Assembly: GCA_023015825.1 (NCBI GenBank)
Contig: JALKAW010000001.1
Coordinates: forward strand, 558,001 to 622,000
Source: Flavobacteriaceae bacterium S0862
GTDB taxonomy: Bacteria; Bacteroidota; Bacteroidia; Flavobacteriales; Flavobacteriaceae
DNA: 64,000 nt
Direction of reading: 5' to 3'
In this document: positions 7,728 to 16,724 of the stretch, piece after piece
How positions within the stretch are numbered: the stretch's first letter is position 1
Layout of the letters: every line of letters starts with the position of its first letter
Notes under the pieces: generated by a model
What the model saw: only the letters and a program-made list of their open reading frames with translations
The model's database searches: none
What the model was told of the DNA's origin: nothing
Made by a program: the position numbers and the translations under genes

Positions 7728-9905
7728 TTACTGCTGAGTTGTTTCTACTTTAATATCTGTACCTAATCGCTGTAAGTAAGCAATTAAAGCAACTATTTCT
7801 CTATTTCGCATTTCGACAAAACCTTCGCCTGCATTAGCTTTATCATTTTCATAATTTGCTGAGAAGTCAGGGTCTGTTTTAAGGTTCTCCTCAATTTGAG
7901 TTCCTTGAGCTAGCATACTCTCTTGAGCATTAACTATATCTTCTTCAGAGTATGGAACACCTAGTGTTGCCATAACTTCCATTTTCTTTTCAGTTTGAGA
8001 TTTGTTAAGCTCGTCAGTTATTAACCACTGATAGCGAGGCATTATAGAACCAGATGATGTACTTTGTGGATCATACATGTGGTTAAAGTGCCAACTATCG
8101 TTATATTTTCCACCAATTCTATGAAGATCAGGTCCAGTACGCTTACTTCCCCAAAGGAATGGGTGGTCATAAACATATTCACCAGCTTTTGAATATTCCC
8201 CATAGCGCTCCACTTCACTTCTAAAAGGACGAATCATTTGTGAGTGACATGTATTACAACCTTCTCGTATATAAATATCTCTACCTTCTAGTTCAAGAGG
8301 CGTGTAAGGTTGTACACTACTTATAGTAGGAATATTAGACTCCACCATAATTGTTGGTATAATTTGTACTATACCACCAATTAAAATAGTTACCGTTGCT
8401 AATAGTGTTAATTGTACTGGTCGACGCTCTAACCAAGTATGCCAACCTTCTCCAGAAGTACGTTTTTTTGTTACTCTTGTTAAAGCTGGAGCTTTGGCTA
8501 ATTCGTCTTCTACTTTACTTCCAGATCTTCTAACTGTCAGAATTATGTTATAGACTAAAATTAATGTTCCAACTAAGTATAAAGTACCACCAATAGCTCT
8601 CATCCAATACATTGGCATAATTTCGGTTACAGTTTCTAAGAAGTTACCATAAACTAAAGTTCCATCTGGATTAAACTGCTTCCACATACTTGCTTGAGTA
8701 AACCCAGCAACATACATTGGTAAAGCATAAATAATAATACCCAATGTGCCTAACCAAAAGTGTAAATTGGCTAAACCAGTAGAGAATAACTTTGTTTTAA
8801 ATAATCTAGGAATTAAATAATAAATAATACCAAATGCCATAAAACCGTTCCAGGCCAAAGCACCAACGTGAACGTGAGCAATAATCCAGTCTGTATAGTG
8901 AGCAATTGCATTTACATTTTTAAGAGATAGAGTTGGACCTTCGAAAGTTGCCATACCATAACCAGTAATGGCTACTACCATGAATTTTAAAACAGGATCT
9001 GTACGTACTTTGTCCCAAGCTCCTCTTAGAGTTAATAAACCATTAATCATACCACCCCAAGAAGGCATTAAAAGCATAACTGAAAACACAACACCTAAAT
9101 TTTGTGCCCAATCTGGTAGAGCTGTATATAATAAATGGTGAGGTCCTGCCCAAATATATAGGAATATTAACGACCAGAAATGAACAATAGATAGTCTATA
9201 TGAGTACACAGGTCTATTAGCTGCTTTTGGTACAAAATAATACATCAACCCAAGGAAAGGTGTTGTTAAGAAAAACGCAACGGCATTATGACCATACCAC
9301 CATTGTACAAGTGCATCTTGTACACCAGCATATACTGAGTAACTCTTCATTGCCGAAACAGGTAATTCTAAACTATTAAAAATATGCAGAACAGCTACAG
9401 TTACAAAGGTTGCTAGGTAGAACCAAATAGCAACGTATAAATGACGTTGTCTTCTTTTTAAAATGGTCCAAATCATATTTACACCAAAAACTACCCAAAC
9501 TAGTGCAATAGCAATGTCTATTGGCCATTCTAATTCTGCGTATTCTTTTGATGTAGTTAGACCTAAAGGAAGTGTTATAGCAGCAGCGACAATTATTAAT
9601 TGCCATCCCCAGAAGTTAATATTACTTAAAAGATCACTTGCCATACGTGTTTTTAATAAACGCTGTAGGGAATAGTAAACTCCTGCAAACATGGCGTTTC
9701 CAACAAAAGCAAATATTACTGCATTTGTGTGAAGTGGACGTAAACGTCCAAAACTTAACCATGATACTCCATTGGTCATATTAGGGAATAAAAACAAGAA
9801 GGCTACGATGAGACCTACAAGCATTCCAACAACTCCAAATATTATTGTAGCATAAAGGAATTTGGTAACGATTTTATTATCGTAATGAAACTGTTGCATT
9901 TCCAT
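7728..9905 (-). CDS. ccoNO: cbb3-type cytochrome c oxidase, fused subunits I and II (CcoN-CcoO)
   Basis: 725 residues, the catalytic subunit that reduces oxygen to water at low oxygen tension. Residues 1-480 are CcoN with about 12 helices. Ligands can be placed: His59 and His346 for low-spin haem b, His344 for haem b3, His206, His256 and His257 for CuB, and Tyr250 as the cross-linked tyrosine. Residues 490-725 are CcoO: one anchor helix (about 498-519) and a cytochrome c motif CNTCH (Cys550, Cys553, His554), with MPRYQWL downstream as probable axial methionine region. The fusion of the two subunits is the Bacteroidota form. ATG start at 9903-9905, 31 bases after ccoS. Confidence 0.97.
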   Translation of the reverse strand: MEMQQFHYDNKIVTKFLYATIIFGVVGMLVGLIVAFLFLFPNMTNGVSWLSFGRLRPLHTNAVIFAFVGNAMFAGVYYSLQRLLKTRMASDLLSNINFWGWQLIIVAAAITLPLGLTTSKEYAELEWPIDIAIALVWVVFGVNMIWTILKRRQRHLYVAIWFYLATFVTVAVLHIFNSLELPVSAMKSYSVYAGVQDALVQWWYGHNAVAFFLTTPFLGLMYYFVPKAANRPVYSYRLSIVHFWSLIFLYIWAGPHHLLYTALPDWAQNLGVVFSVMLLMPSWGGMINGLLTLRGAWDKVRTDPVLKFMVVAITGYGMATFEGPTLSLKNVNAIAHYTDWIIAHVHVGALAWNGFMAFGIIYYLIPRLFKTKLFSTGLANLHFWLGTLGIIIYALPMYVAGFTQASMWKQFNPDGTLVYGNFLETVTEIMPMYWMRAIGGTLYLVGTLILVYNIILTVRRSGSKVEDELAKAPALTRVTKKRTSGEGWHTWLERRPVQLTLLATVTILIGGIVQIIPTIMVESNIPTISSVQPYTPLELEGRDIYIREGCNTCHSQMIRPFRSEVERYGEYSKAGEYVYDHPFLWGSKRTGPDLHRIGGKYNDSWHFNHMYDPQSTSSGSIMPRYQWLITDELNKSQTEKKMEVMATLGVPYSEEDIVNAQESMLAQGTQIEENLKTDPDFSANYENDKANAGEGFVEMRNREIVALIAYLQRLGTDIKVETTQQ

Positions 9906-9936
9906 AATTAAATTGTGTTATTCTAATTGGTTAGTA

Positions 9937-10101
9937 TTATTTTTTGGATTCTTCTTTAATAATTTCGTCCTCAAACAGCATTCTTACTGAATGGGTATAA
10001 GAATCGTCATACTGTCCTTTTTTTACTGCAATAATAAACGCAATAAAAAAAACCACAGCTACAGCAATACTTATAGCTAATAAAACGTAAATGACACTCA
10101 T
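9937..10101 (-). CDS. ccoS: CcoS/FixS, cbb3 oxidase maturation protein
   Basis: A 54-residue frame, ATG at 10099-10101 and TAA at 9937-9939, beginning MSVIYVLLAISIAVAVVFF. It has one membrane helix (3-25) followed by KKGQYDDSYTHSVRMLFEDE. The pattern 'one helix, then KxGQYDD...RxLFxDE' is the CcoS signature. CcoS is needed for insertion of haem and copper into cbb3 oxidase. It is the first gene after the FNR-like box at 10152-10165 and probably opens the ccoS-NO-Q-P-G-H transcript. Confidence 0.93.
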   Translation of the reverse strand: MSVIYVLLAISIAVAVVFFIAFIIAVKKGQYDDSYTHSVRMLFEDEIIKEESKK

Positions 10102-10121
10102 ACCTAATTGAGGTTATGGTT

Positions 10122-10165
10122 CAAAAATACTTTCATAAGCTTATCTAAAATATGATTTTTATCAT
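10122..10165 (-). promoter_or_regulatory. FNR-like box and -7 element of the ccoS-ccoNOQPGH operon
   Basis: ATGATTTTTATCAT (10152-10165, ATGA-N6-TCAT), read toward lower coordinates, is followed by TATTTTTG (plus-strand CAAAAATA, 10122-10129), an exact TAnnTTTG -7 element. Centre-to-centre spacing is 33 bases, identical to the universal stress gene promoter. It lies 50 bases before the ccoS start and just after the ccoI stop, so the operon has its own promoter separate from ccoI. Confidence 0.75.
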
Positions 10166-10174
10166 GTTTCATTT

Positions 10175-12550
10175 TTAAGTTAATTTTCTTCCTAACAGGT
10201 TAGTGGTAATGGTAGTAAAAACAACAATGCTTATGGAGCTTAGAGGCATTAAAATTGCTGCAATTACTGGTGATAATTGACCTGTTACAGCAAAATACAA
10301 ACCTATTACATTATAAAAAAAAGATAATAGAAAACTCCATTTAATAATTTTTATTGCAGATTTAGATATCGTTATATAACTAAATAATTGATTGAATTTT
10401 TTAGCATCTAAAATTGCATCACAAGCAGGTGAAAATACGTTTACATTTTCTGAAATTGCAATACCAACATCACTTTGAGCCAATGCACCAGCATCATTTA
10501 ATCCATCTCCAACCATCAATACTTTGGCACCTTCACTTTGATGATATTTTATGTATTCCAACTTATCATCAGGTTTTTGGTTGAACAATAATTTGGTCTT
10601 TGTTGGAAGCAACTTAGTTAAATTATCTTTTTCACCATCATTATCACCCGAAATTACAGCAAGATCGTAATCTTTTTTTAATTTCTTAAAAAGTTTAGAA
10701 AGCCCTTTTCTATAATCGTTATAGAAAGTAAACTTACCCTTGTAATTATTGTTTGTGCTAATATGTACAGCTGTGTTTTTCGTAACTAAATCGCTACTAT
10801 AACCAACAAAAGGAGCAGAGCCTACTTTTATATTTCGTTTTTGAAAAGACGCCTCAATACCTAGTCCTAAGTGTTCTTTGTAATTATCTAAAGTTACTAT
10901 TTTGTATTCGTTTAAAATGTCGTAAAGAGCTCTACTTAATGGGTGGTTAGAGCCTCTAAGTGTGTTTTTTAATAGGCTTTCTTCCTCTAAAGATAATTGT
11001 TCACCTTCATAAGTTATTTTAGAACTTTTGTTAGCAGTAATAGTTCCTGTTTTATCAAAAATTATGGTATTTATCTTAGCCAATTGCTCAATAACATTTG
11101 CGTTTTTTAAATAGAATTTTTTCTTTCCTAGTATACGTAATATGTTACCTAATGTAAACGGTGCAGATAATGCTATTGCACAAGGACAAGCAATAATTAA
11201 TACAGCCGTAAATACATTTAGGGCCTTACTAGAATCGTATATTAACCAAAAGGTTGTTGCTAAAGCAGCAATTAAAAGAACTGCAATTGTGAAGTGTTTG
11301 CTTATTTTATTGGTTAAACTTTTAAATACATCTTCTTTATTGGTTTTAAAAACATCATTGCTCCAAAGTTGTGTTAAATAGCTTTGTTCTACAGATATTA
11401 AAACTTCAACTTCAATTATGCCATTTAGTTGTTTCCCTCCAGCAAAAAGTTTGTCGCCCGATTTTTTTGAAACAGCTTCAGATTCACCTGTTACAAAGCT
11501 ATAATCAATTCTCGCATTTCCTTTCATTAAAATACAATCTACAGGAATAAGCTCTTCGTTTCTAATGAGTAGACGATCTCCTTTTTGTATATCATATACT
11601 TGTATAGATGATTCCTTTCCATCAGTTGCTATTTTAGTAACCCCAATTGGAAAATACGATTTGTAATCTCTTTCAAAAGAAAGAAATGCATAGGTTTTTT
11701 GTTGAAAATATTTTCCGAGTAATAAAAAGAATACCAGTCCAGTTAAACTATCAAAAAATCCTGTTCCAATATCTAAAACTATTTCGGCGGTACTTCTTAT
11801 GAAAAGTACAGAAATACCTAAGGCAATTGGTACATCTATATTCAATAACTTAGATCGAAGACCTTTATACGCCGAGATGAAATAATCTTGAGCAGCATAA
11901 AATACTACTGGAACAGAAAAAGTAAACATTAACCACCTAAAAATATGTTTATATTTTTCTAGCCAAATCCCTTCTACTTGTAGATACTCAGGAAATGACA
12001 AAAACATGACATATCCAAAGGCAAAACCTGCTAAACCAAGTTTATAGATAATAGATCTATCTATTTTCTTTTTACCTGATTCGTAATTTTCCAAACTTAT
12101 GTATGGCTCGTAACCAATTCGGGATAAAAGATTTACTAAATCTTTGAGCGATAATTTATCGCCATTAAAAGTAATGCGAACAGTTTTTTCACCAAAATTG
12201 ACTAATGAACTGCTTACTTCAGGTAACAGTTTGTTTAAGTTTTCAAGAATCCAAATACAGGAACTGCAATGTATATGTGGAATGTATAATGACACAATAC
12301 GAATATCTCCATCATTAAACTCAAACAGTTTTTCTGTAATTTTTTCATTATCAAGAAAATCGTATTTGCCTTCATTTTCTTTTGGTATTGCACCTGGAGC
12401 AGTTTGCAAATCGTAATAACAACTTAAGTCGTTTACAGAAAAAATTTCGTAAACAGTTTTACAACCATTACAGCAAAAAGACTTTTCATCGAATGTGATT
12501 CCTGATTTAGAAGCGTCTAAACCACAGTGGAAACATGTTTTATGTTCCAT
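10175..12550 (-). CDS. ccoI: Copper-translocating P-type ATPase of the cbb3 locus (CcoI/FixI)
   Basis: 791 residues from the ATG at 12548-12550; an in-frame TTG at 12562 would add four residues and is less likely. Order: an N-terminal Cys-rich metal-binding module (CFHCG, then FCCNGCKTVY), a heavy-metal-associated domain with HCSSC (Cys95, Cys98), membrane helices, the actuator motif TGES (354-357), the transport motif CPC (455-457), the phosphorylation motif DKTGT (Asp499), the nucleotide-binding HP motif (NHPLSRAL) and GDGLNDAGAL. FixI/CcoI ATPases export Cu(I) to the periplasm for the oxidase CuB centre. It is divergent from the fnr-like gene and shares a box with it. Confidence 0.95.
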   Translation of the reverse strand: MEHKTCFHCGLDASKSGITFDEKSFCCNGCKTVYEIFSVNDLSCYYDLQTAPGAIPKENEGKYDFLDNEKITEKLFEFNDGDIRIVSLYIPHIHCSSCIWILENLNKLLPEVSSSLVNFGEKTVRITFNGDKLSLKDLVNLLSRIGYEPYISLENYESGKKKIDRSIIYKLGLAGFAFGYVMFLSFPEYLQVEGIWLEKYKHIFRWLMFTFSVPVVFYAAQDYFISAYKGLRSKLLNIDVPIALGISVLFIRSTAEIVLDIGTGFFDSLTGLVFFLLLGKYFQQKTYAFLSFERDYKSYFPIGVTKIATDGKESSIQVYDIQKGDRLLIRNEELIPVDCILMKGNARIDYSFVTGESEAVSKKSGDKLFAGGKQLNGIIEVEVLISVEQSYLTQLWSNDVFKTNKEDVFKSLTNKISKHFTIAVLLIAALATTFWLIYDSSKALNVFTAVLIIACPCAIALSAPFTLGNILRILGKKKFYLKNANVIEQLAKINTIIFDKTGTITANKSSKITYEGEQLSLEEESLLKNTLRGSNHPLSRALYDILNEYKIVTLDNYKEHLGLGIEASFQKRNIKVGSAPFVGYSSDLVTKNTAVHISTNNNYKGKFTFYNDYRKGLSKLFKKLKKDYDLAVISGDNDGEKDNLTKLLPTKTKLLFNQKPDDKLEYIKYHQSEGAKVLMVGDGLNDAGALAQSDVGIAISENVNVFSPACDAILDAKKFNQLFSYITISKSAIKIIKWSFLLSFFYNVIGLYFAVTGQLSPVIAAILMPLSSISIVVFTTITTNLLGRKLT

Positions 12551-12574
12551 ATACTTGCTCAAAAATACCTAACG

Positions 12575-12618
12575 CAAAATTGTTAAGTTAATGAAAATTA
12601 AAATATGATAATTGTCAT
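12575..12618 (-). promoter_or_regulatory. FNR-like box and near-consensus -7 element of ccoI
   Basis: ATGATAATTGTCAT (12605-12618) is followed on the minus strand by CAATTTTG (plus-strand 12575-12582), one base from TAnnTTTG. The centre-to-centre distance is 33 bases, the same as at the other two boxes. The predicted transcript would begin about 20 bases before the ATG at 12550, which also favours that start over the TTG at 12562. Confidence 0.6.
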
Positions 12619-12634
12619 GTTTTAATTATTTTTG
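12605..12634 (+). promoter_or_regulatory. Core promoter of the fnr-like gene, overlapped by the FNR-like box
   Basis: TATTTTTG (12627-12634) is a -7 element 20 bases before the fnr-like ATG. The position 19 bases upstream, where TTG would be expected, is occupied by the first half of the ATGATAATTGTCAT box. A regulator bound there would cover the -33 region of this gene while being placed to activate ccoI on the other strand. Autorepression is therefore likely, but this is an inference from spacing only. Confidence 0.5.
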
Positions 12635-12653
12635 CATAACTTCGAAAATAGGT

Positions 12654-13331
12654 ATGAGTAAGTGCGAACAATGTATAATTAGACAATTTAATTCTCTTAA
12701 GGCTTTAACAAAAGATGAGCTATTAAGAATTTCTGCTTGTAAAACTTCTAGAATAATTAAGAAAGGAGAGGTGATTTTTGAAGAAGGAGAATCACTCAAT
12801 GGTCTATTTTGTATTAAAGACGGCGTTTGTAAACTTACAAAGCTAAGTGCAAATGGAAAGGACCAGATCATAAAATTGGTAGAAAAAGGACAAATTCTTG
12901 GTCAGAGATCATTAATTAGTGACGAGCGAACAAATTTAAGAGCAACAGCTTTGAATGATATGGAATTATGTTTTATTCCAAAGGCAGAAATTATAGATGA
13001 CTTAAAAAAGAACAATAATTTTACGATGGATATGTTAAAGGAGATGGCAGATGATTTAAGGGAAGCTGATGATTTTATTGTGAATATGGCTCAAAAATCT
13101 GTTAGACAACGTTTAGCAGAGGCCTTATTGAATATAAATGAAAATTTTGGAACAAATCCAGATGGTACCTTGAGTGTGCTTTTGTCGCGTGAAGATTTTG
13201 CAAGTATTGTTGGAACTGCAACAGAATCTGCCATTAGGGTATTATCACAATTTAAAAAAGAAGGTCTTATCTCAGCTTTAGGTAAGCATATTAAAATAGA
13301 AGACCTTGAAGGTTTGAAACGAGTAGAATAA
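12654..13331 (+). CDS. Crp/Fnr family transcriptional regulator, probable oxygen/redox sensor of the cbb3 locus
   Basis: 225 residues from the ATG at 12654; an upstream in-frame TTG at 12612 lies inside the regulatory box and is rejected. Residues 20-120 form a cyclic-nucleotide-binding-like barrel, followed by the dimer helix and a C-terminal winged helix (SREDFASIVGTATESAIRVL). Cys4-x2-Cys7 and Cys29 near the N-terminus and Cys106 in the barrel recall the four Fe-S ligands of E. coli FNR, although the spacing differs; Cys53 and Cys59 are further candidates. In the recognition helix the FNR residues Glu209 and Arg213 are kept while Ser212 becomes Ile. The proposed target is ATGAY-N4-RTCAT, seen three times around this locus. 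Confidence 0.9.
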   Translation: MSKCEQCIIRQFNSLKALTKDELLRISACKTSRIIKKGEVIFEEGESLNGLFCIKDGVCKLTKLSANGKDQIIKLVEKGQILGQRSLISDERTNLRATALNDMELCFIPKAEIIDDLKKNNNFTMDMLKEMADDLREADDFIVNMAQKSVRQRLAEALLNINENFGTNPDGTLSVLLSREDFASIVGTATESAIRVLSQFKKEGLISALGKHIKIEDLEGLKRVE

Positions 13332-13360
13332 AACAAGTTTAAGTTTCATATTCGATAACA

Positions 13361-13393
13361 AAAAACGCTCTGATACTATCAGAGCGTTTTTTT
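13361..13393. terminator. Bidirectional terminator between the fnr-like gene and the BNR protein gene
   Basis: Stem ACGCTCTGAT and ATCAGAGCGT with a three-base loop, A5 on the left and T7 on the right. It can end both the plus-strand fnr-like transcript and the minus-strand gene that stops at 13411. Confidence 0.9.
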
Positions 13394-13410
13394 ATGATTA
13401 CTAAATTTAG

Positions 13411-16400
13411 TTAATCTAGCTTAAAAGATTTAACATCTTTAAATGGCGATAAACTTAAATTTTCCATAGAAGCTTTATAAGGAGTCCATTCGTCATTAAA
13501 GAAGGTGTTAGTTTTTTCCAATGCATCATTCATTGCATCTTTTGCATTTTTGAGTAAAGTACGTTCAGTAGAAGTGATACCACTTTTTCTTGATCTAATA
13601 TAAGATGCTGCGCCAAACACACGTTGCATAACATTTACGTTAGGATCACTGGTAATACCTTGTCTTTTATCAACTTTCCCAAGGTATATTTCTAGTACAC
13701 CGTCTATACTTTTTATAATATCTTTTGAAGCCTTAATATTATCTTTATGAGCTTCTTTGTCAAGTTTTGCCAACATTTTACTGTACTCCGTTGCAATGTT
13801 TTTACTTTCTACTAATTGTTTCACTGCATCGGCTGCTACTTGTGTTATTTTTTCTACTTCTTTTGAAGCGTTGTATACTTCATTAATAGAATTTGTATCG
13901 ACATCAAGTCTTGGGTCTGACGCTACGGTTATGTTTGTTTCTGATTTTTGGTCGCCAAAACTCATGACTACTTTGTAAGTTCCTAGTTTTACACCAACTC
14001 CTCCAGGTTCACCACGACGAGGACGAATTGTTCTTGACGGTCTATCGCCTCCTTTTTCTCTCATTCCCCATATCCATTTATGTAAACCACTCTCTTTTGG
14101 AGCTTTACGTTTTAAAGTTCTTATTAGGCGGTCACCATCATAAATATTCATGTGTATGGAGTCCCATTTAACTTTATTTTCAACTTTTTCAGTTGGTTTT
14201 TCGGGTACTACATTTTTATCTTTCTTACTTTTTTTCTTTTTCTTAGAATCATCAGCCTTAGGCATCTCTTTTTTCTTATCGTCAACTTTAACAAAGTATG
14301 TCATGATTGCACCACCACCACGGTTATCACCTTGATACATTGCATCTGCACCAAAACGACTTCCTGTTGGTTGCTGATATGCTGCTTGATAAGCAGTAGG
14401 AGGGTTAAAAAGGGTAAGCTTATTGTTTAAAATAGCTTTGTTTCTGGCAATTTCACGTAAAGGACGAATATCGTCAATTACCCAAGCTGCTCTACCAAAT
14501 GTACCAATTACTAAATCGTGTTCACGAGGCTGAATAACAAGGTCTTTAACTGAAGTCGTAGGGAATCCTTCAGTCCATTTGGTCCATTTATTTCCTGCAT
14601 CTATTGATATATATAAACCATCATCAGTTCCTAAAAACATTAGGTTTGGTTCTTCCAGATCTTCAATAATAGCTAGTGCATAACTTTCAACATCATTACT
14701 ATCTACAATTCTAGTCCAAGTTTTCCCATAATCTTTGGTTCTATAAACATAAGGGGTGTAATTAAAACGTCTGTAATCATTTGCCACTAAGAGAGCTTCT
14801 CCTTTATTTTTATTAGATGCTTTAATTTGAGGAATCCAACTTCCAGTAGGTAATCCTTTAATATTTTGAGTCACTTCAACCCATGTAGCACCTCCATTTT
14901 GAGTATAGTGCACACGACCGTCATCACTTCCAGACCAAATCATATCTTTCTCAACTGGAGAAAGTTCAATTACTAAAATGGTACAGTGATTTTCGGCTCC
15001 AGTGGCATCCATTGATAGTCCACCACTTTCATGTTGTTTTTGCTTTTCAGGATCGTTGGTTGTTAAGTCAGGGGAAATAGCTGTCCATGTTAATCCTTTG
15101 TCTGTTGATTTGTGTACAAATTGACTTCCAAAATAGATAGTGCTATTATCGAAAGGGTCAATATTAATAGCAGAATTCCAATTGAATCTCAATTTTACAT
15201 CTGGGTCTGGATGCGTTGGCCTAATACTATAATTATTGCCAGTTTGCCAATCGTATCGGCTAACAGATCCTTGTTGACTCATTGTAAAGCCGTAACGTGA
15301 ATCGTCTCTATCTGGAACAACATCAAAACCATCACCAAACGATATTTCTTGCCAATACGAGTTTCGTATGCCTTGGGCTTTCCATACGTAAGCAGGACCT
15401 CTCCAAGAACCATTATCTTGCATTCCTCCATATACATTGTATGGGAATTCATTATCTACATTTATATGATAAAATTGCGCAACAGGTAAGTTGCCTATAA
15501 AACGCCATGTTTTTCCACCATCTCTTGTAATATTTAATCCACCGTCGTTACCGTCCATCATGAAACTGCCATCACTTGGATGAATCCACCAAGCATGGTG
15601 ATCTGGGTGTACACCATTATCTACATTATAAGCTGGCATTAATGCAGAAAAACTTTTGCCACCATCTTCACTTACATTTACATAGGTGTAAATTGAAAAC
15701 ACACGATTTTCGTTTTCTGGGTCTACGTAAATTTCAGAGTAATAGAATGGTCTGTTTCCAATATCGTTACCATCATTTACTTTTCTCCATTTAAAACCAC
15801 CATCGGTACTTTTGTATAAAGCGTTCTTTTTAGATTCTATTAAAGCATAAACAATATTTGGCTTGTTTGCTGCTATGGCAACACCTATTCTACCTAAATC
15901 ACCTTTCGGTAAACCATCTTCTGAAGATAATTTTTTCCAAGTATCTCCACCATCATGAGTGATGTGTAATCCAGAACCCTCTCCGCCAGAATTAAAAAAC
16001 CATGGTTCACGTTTATGTTCCCACATTGCTGCAATTAATTTATTTGGATTTGTTGGATCCATTATTAAATCGGCAACTCCAGTTTTATTATTTGCAAATA
16101 GAATTTTATTCCAAGTTTTACCACCATCAGTTGTTTTAAAAACACCTCTTTCTGGATGTTCTCCCCAAGGCGATCCAATAGCTCCAACATATACTACATC
16201 AGGATTTGTAGGATCAATTATTACACGATGAATGTGACGCGTTTTTTCGAGTCCCATTGCCATCCAGCTTTTACCACCATCAAGTGATTTGTAAATACCA
16301 TAACCACCATTTAAACTGTTACGCGGATTTCCTTCACCAGTACCAACCCATATCACACTTGGGTTTGATTGTTGAATTGCTACAGCACCAATTGAAGCTG

Positions 16401-16650
16401 TTACTTCATTATCGAAGATTGGTTCCCACTTAATTCCTGCTGAGGTAGATTTCCATAAACCTCCGGAAGCTGTTCCAACATACATAATGTCTGGATTGCT
16501 AGTAACTACATCTATAGCCGTAACACGACCAGACATGCCACCAGGACCAATATTTCGAGGTTTCATATTTTTTACTAAGTCCATTGAAAATTCCTGTGCG
16601 GAAAGTAGGGTAACACATAACAGCATTACCAGAGAAAATTTTTTTTTCAT
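13411..16650 (-). CDS. Secreted BNR/sortilin-like (VPS10-type) beta-propeller protein
   Basis: 1079 residues. An N-terminal signal peptide (MKKKFSLVMLLCVTLLSAQ) is followed by PRNIGPGGMSGRVTAIDVV and many Asp-box repeats of the type S.DGG.TW (for example KSTDGGFKWRK, ITHDGGDTWKK, ISIDAGNKWTK) to about residue 740. That is enough for one large or two linked propellers. A Lys-rich linker (KKKKKSKKDK, about 800) and a helical C-terminal region of about 250 residues follow. Annotations such as 'glycosyl hydrolase' or 'VPS10 domain' are used for relatives; no catalytic residues can be assigned. There is no type IX sorting domain. A ligand-binding or glycan-related role is possible. It seems to be a single-gene unit. 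Confidence 0.8.
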   Translation of the reverse strand: MKKKFSLVMLLCVTLLSAQEFSMDLVKNMKPRNIGPGGMSGRVTAIDVVTSNPDIMYVGTASGGLWKSTSAGIKWEPIFDNEVTASIGAVAIQQSNPSVIWVGTGEGNPRNSLNGGYGIYKSLDGGKSWMAMGLEKTRHIHRVIIDPTNPDVVYVGAIGSPWGEHPERGVFKTTDGGKTWNKILFANNKTGVADLIMDPTNPNKLIAAMWEHKREPWFFNSGGEGSGLHITHDGGDTWKKLSSEDGLPKGDLGRIGVAIAANKPNIVYALIESKKNALYKSTDGGFKWRKVNDGNDIGNRPFYYSEIYVDPENENRVFSIYTYVNVSEDGGKSFSALMPAYNVDNGVHPDHHAWWIHPSDGSFMMDGNDGGLNITRDGGKTWRFIGNLPVAQFYHINVDNEFPYNVYGGMQDNGSWRGPAYVWKAQGIRNSYWQEISFGDGFDVVPDRDDSRYGFTMSQQGSVSRYDWQTGNNYSIRPTHPDPDVKLRFNWNSAINIDPFDNSTIYFGSQFVHKSTDKGLTWTAISPDLTTNDPEKQKQHESGGLSMDATGAENHCTILVIELSPVEKDMIWSGSDDGRVHYTQNGGATWVEVTQNIKGLPTGSWIPQIKASNKNKGEALLVANDYRRFNYTPYVYRTKDYGKTWTRIVDSNDVESYALAIIEDLEEPNLMFLGTDDGLYISIDAGNKWTKWTEGFPTTSVKDLVIQPREHDLVIGTFGRAAWVIDDIRPLREIARNKAILNNKLTLFNPPTAYQAAYQQPTGSRFGADAMYQGDNRGGGAIMTYFVKVDDKKKEMPKADDSKKKKKSKKDKNVVPEKPTEKVENKVKWDSIHMNIYDGDRLIRTLKRKAPKESGLHKWIWGMREKGGDRPSRTIRPRRGEPGGVGVKLGTYKVVMSFGDQKSETNITVASDPRLDVDTNSINEVYNASKEVEKITQVAADAVKQLVESKNIATEYSKMLAKLDKEAHKDNIKASKDIIKSIDGVLEIYLGKVDKRQGITSDPNVNVMQRVFGAASYIRSRKSGITSTERTLLKNAKDAMNDALEKTNTFFNDEWTPYKASMENLSLSPFKDVKSFKLD

Positions 16651-16724
16651 TTTAATTATTGGTTAGAATTGTAAGCCTTAAAGTTAAGAAATTCTAGTAG
16701 AATTTTCTTAAAGAGATGTTAATG

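Noticed and set aside
12551-12562. TTG start of ccoI four codons upstream
   Set aside because: The ATG at 12550 fits better with the predicted transcript start about 20 bases upstream.
12612-12653. Extra 14 residues on the fnr-like regulator from a TTG
   Set aside because: The TTG lies inside the regulatory box and before the predicted transcript start; the ATG at 12654 gives a typical N-terminus.
13411-16650. Type IX secretion sorting domain on the BNR/sortilin-like protein
   Set aside because: The C-terminus is helical and ends SPFKDVKSFKLD, without the conserved P-N-P and K-G-x-Y features seen in the endonuclease at 43727.
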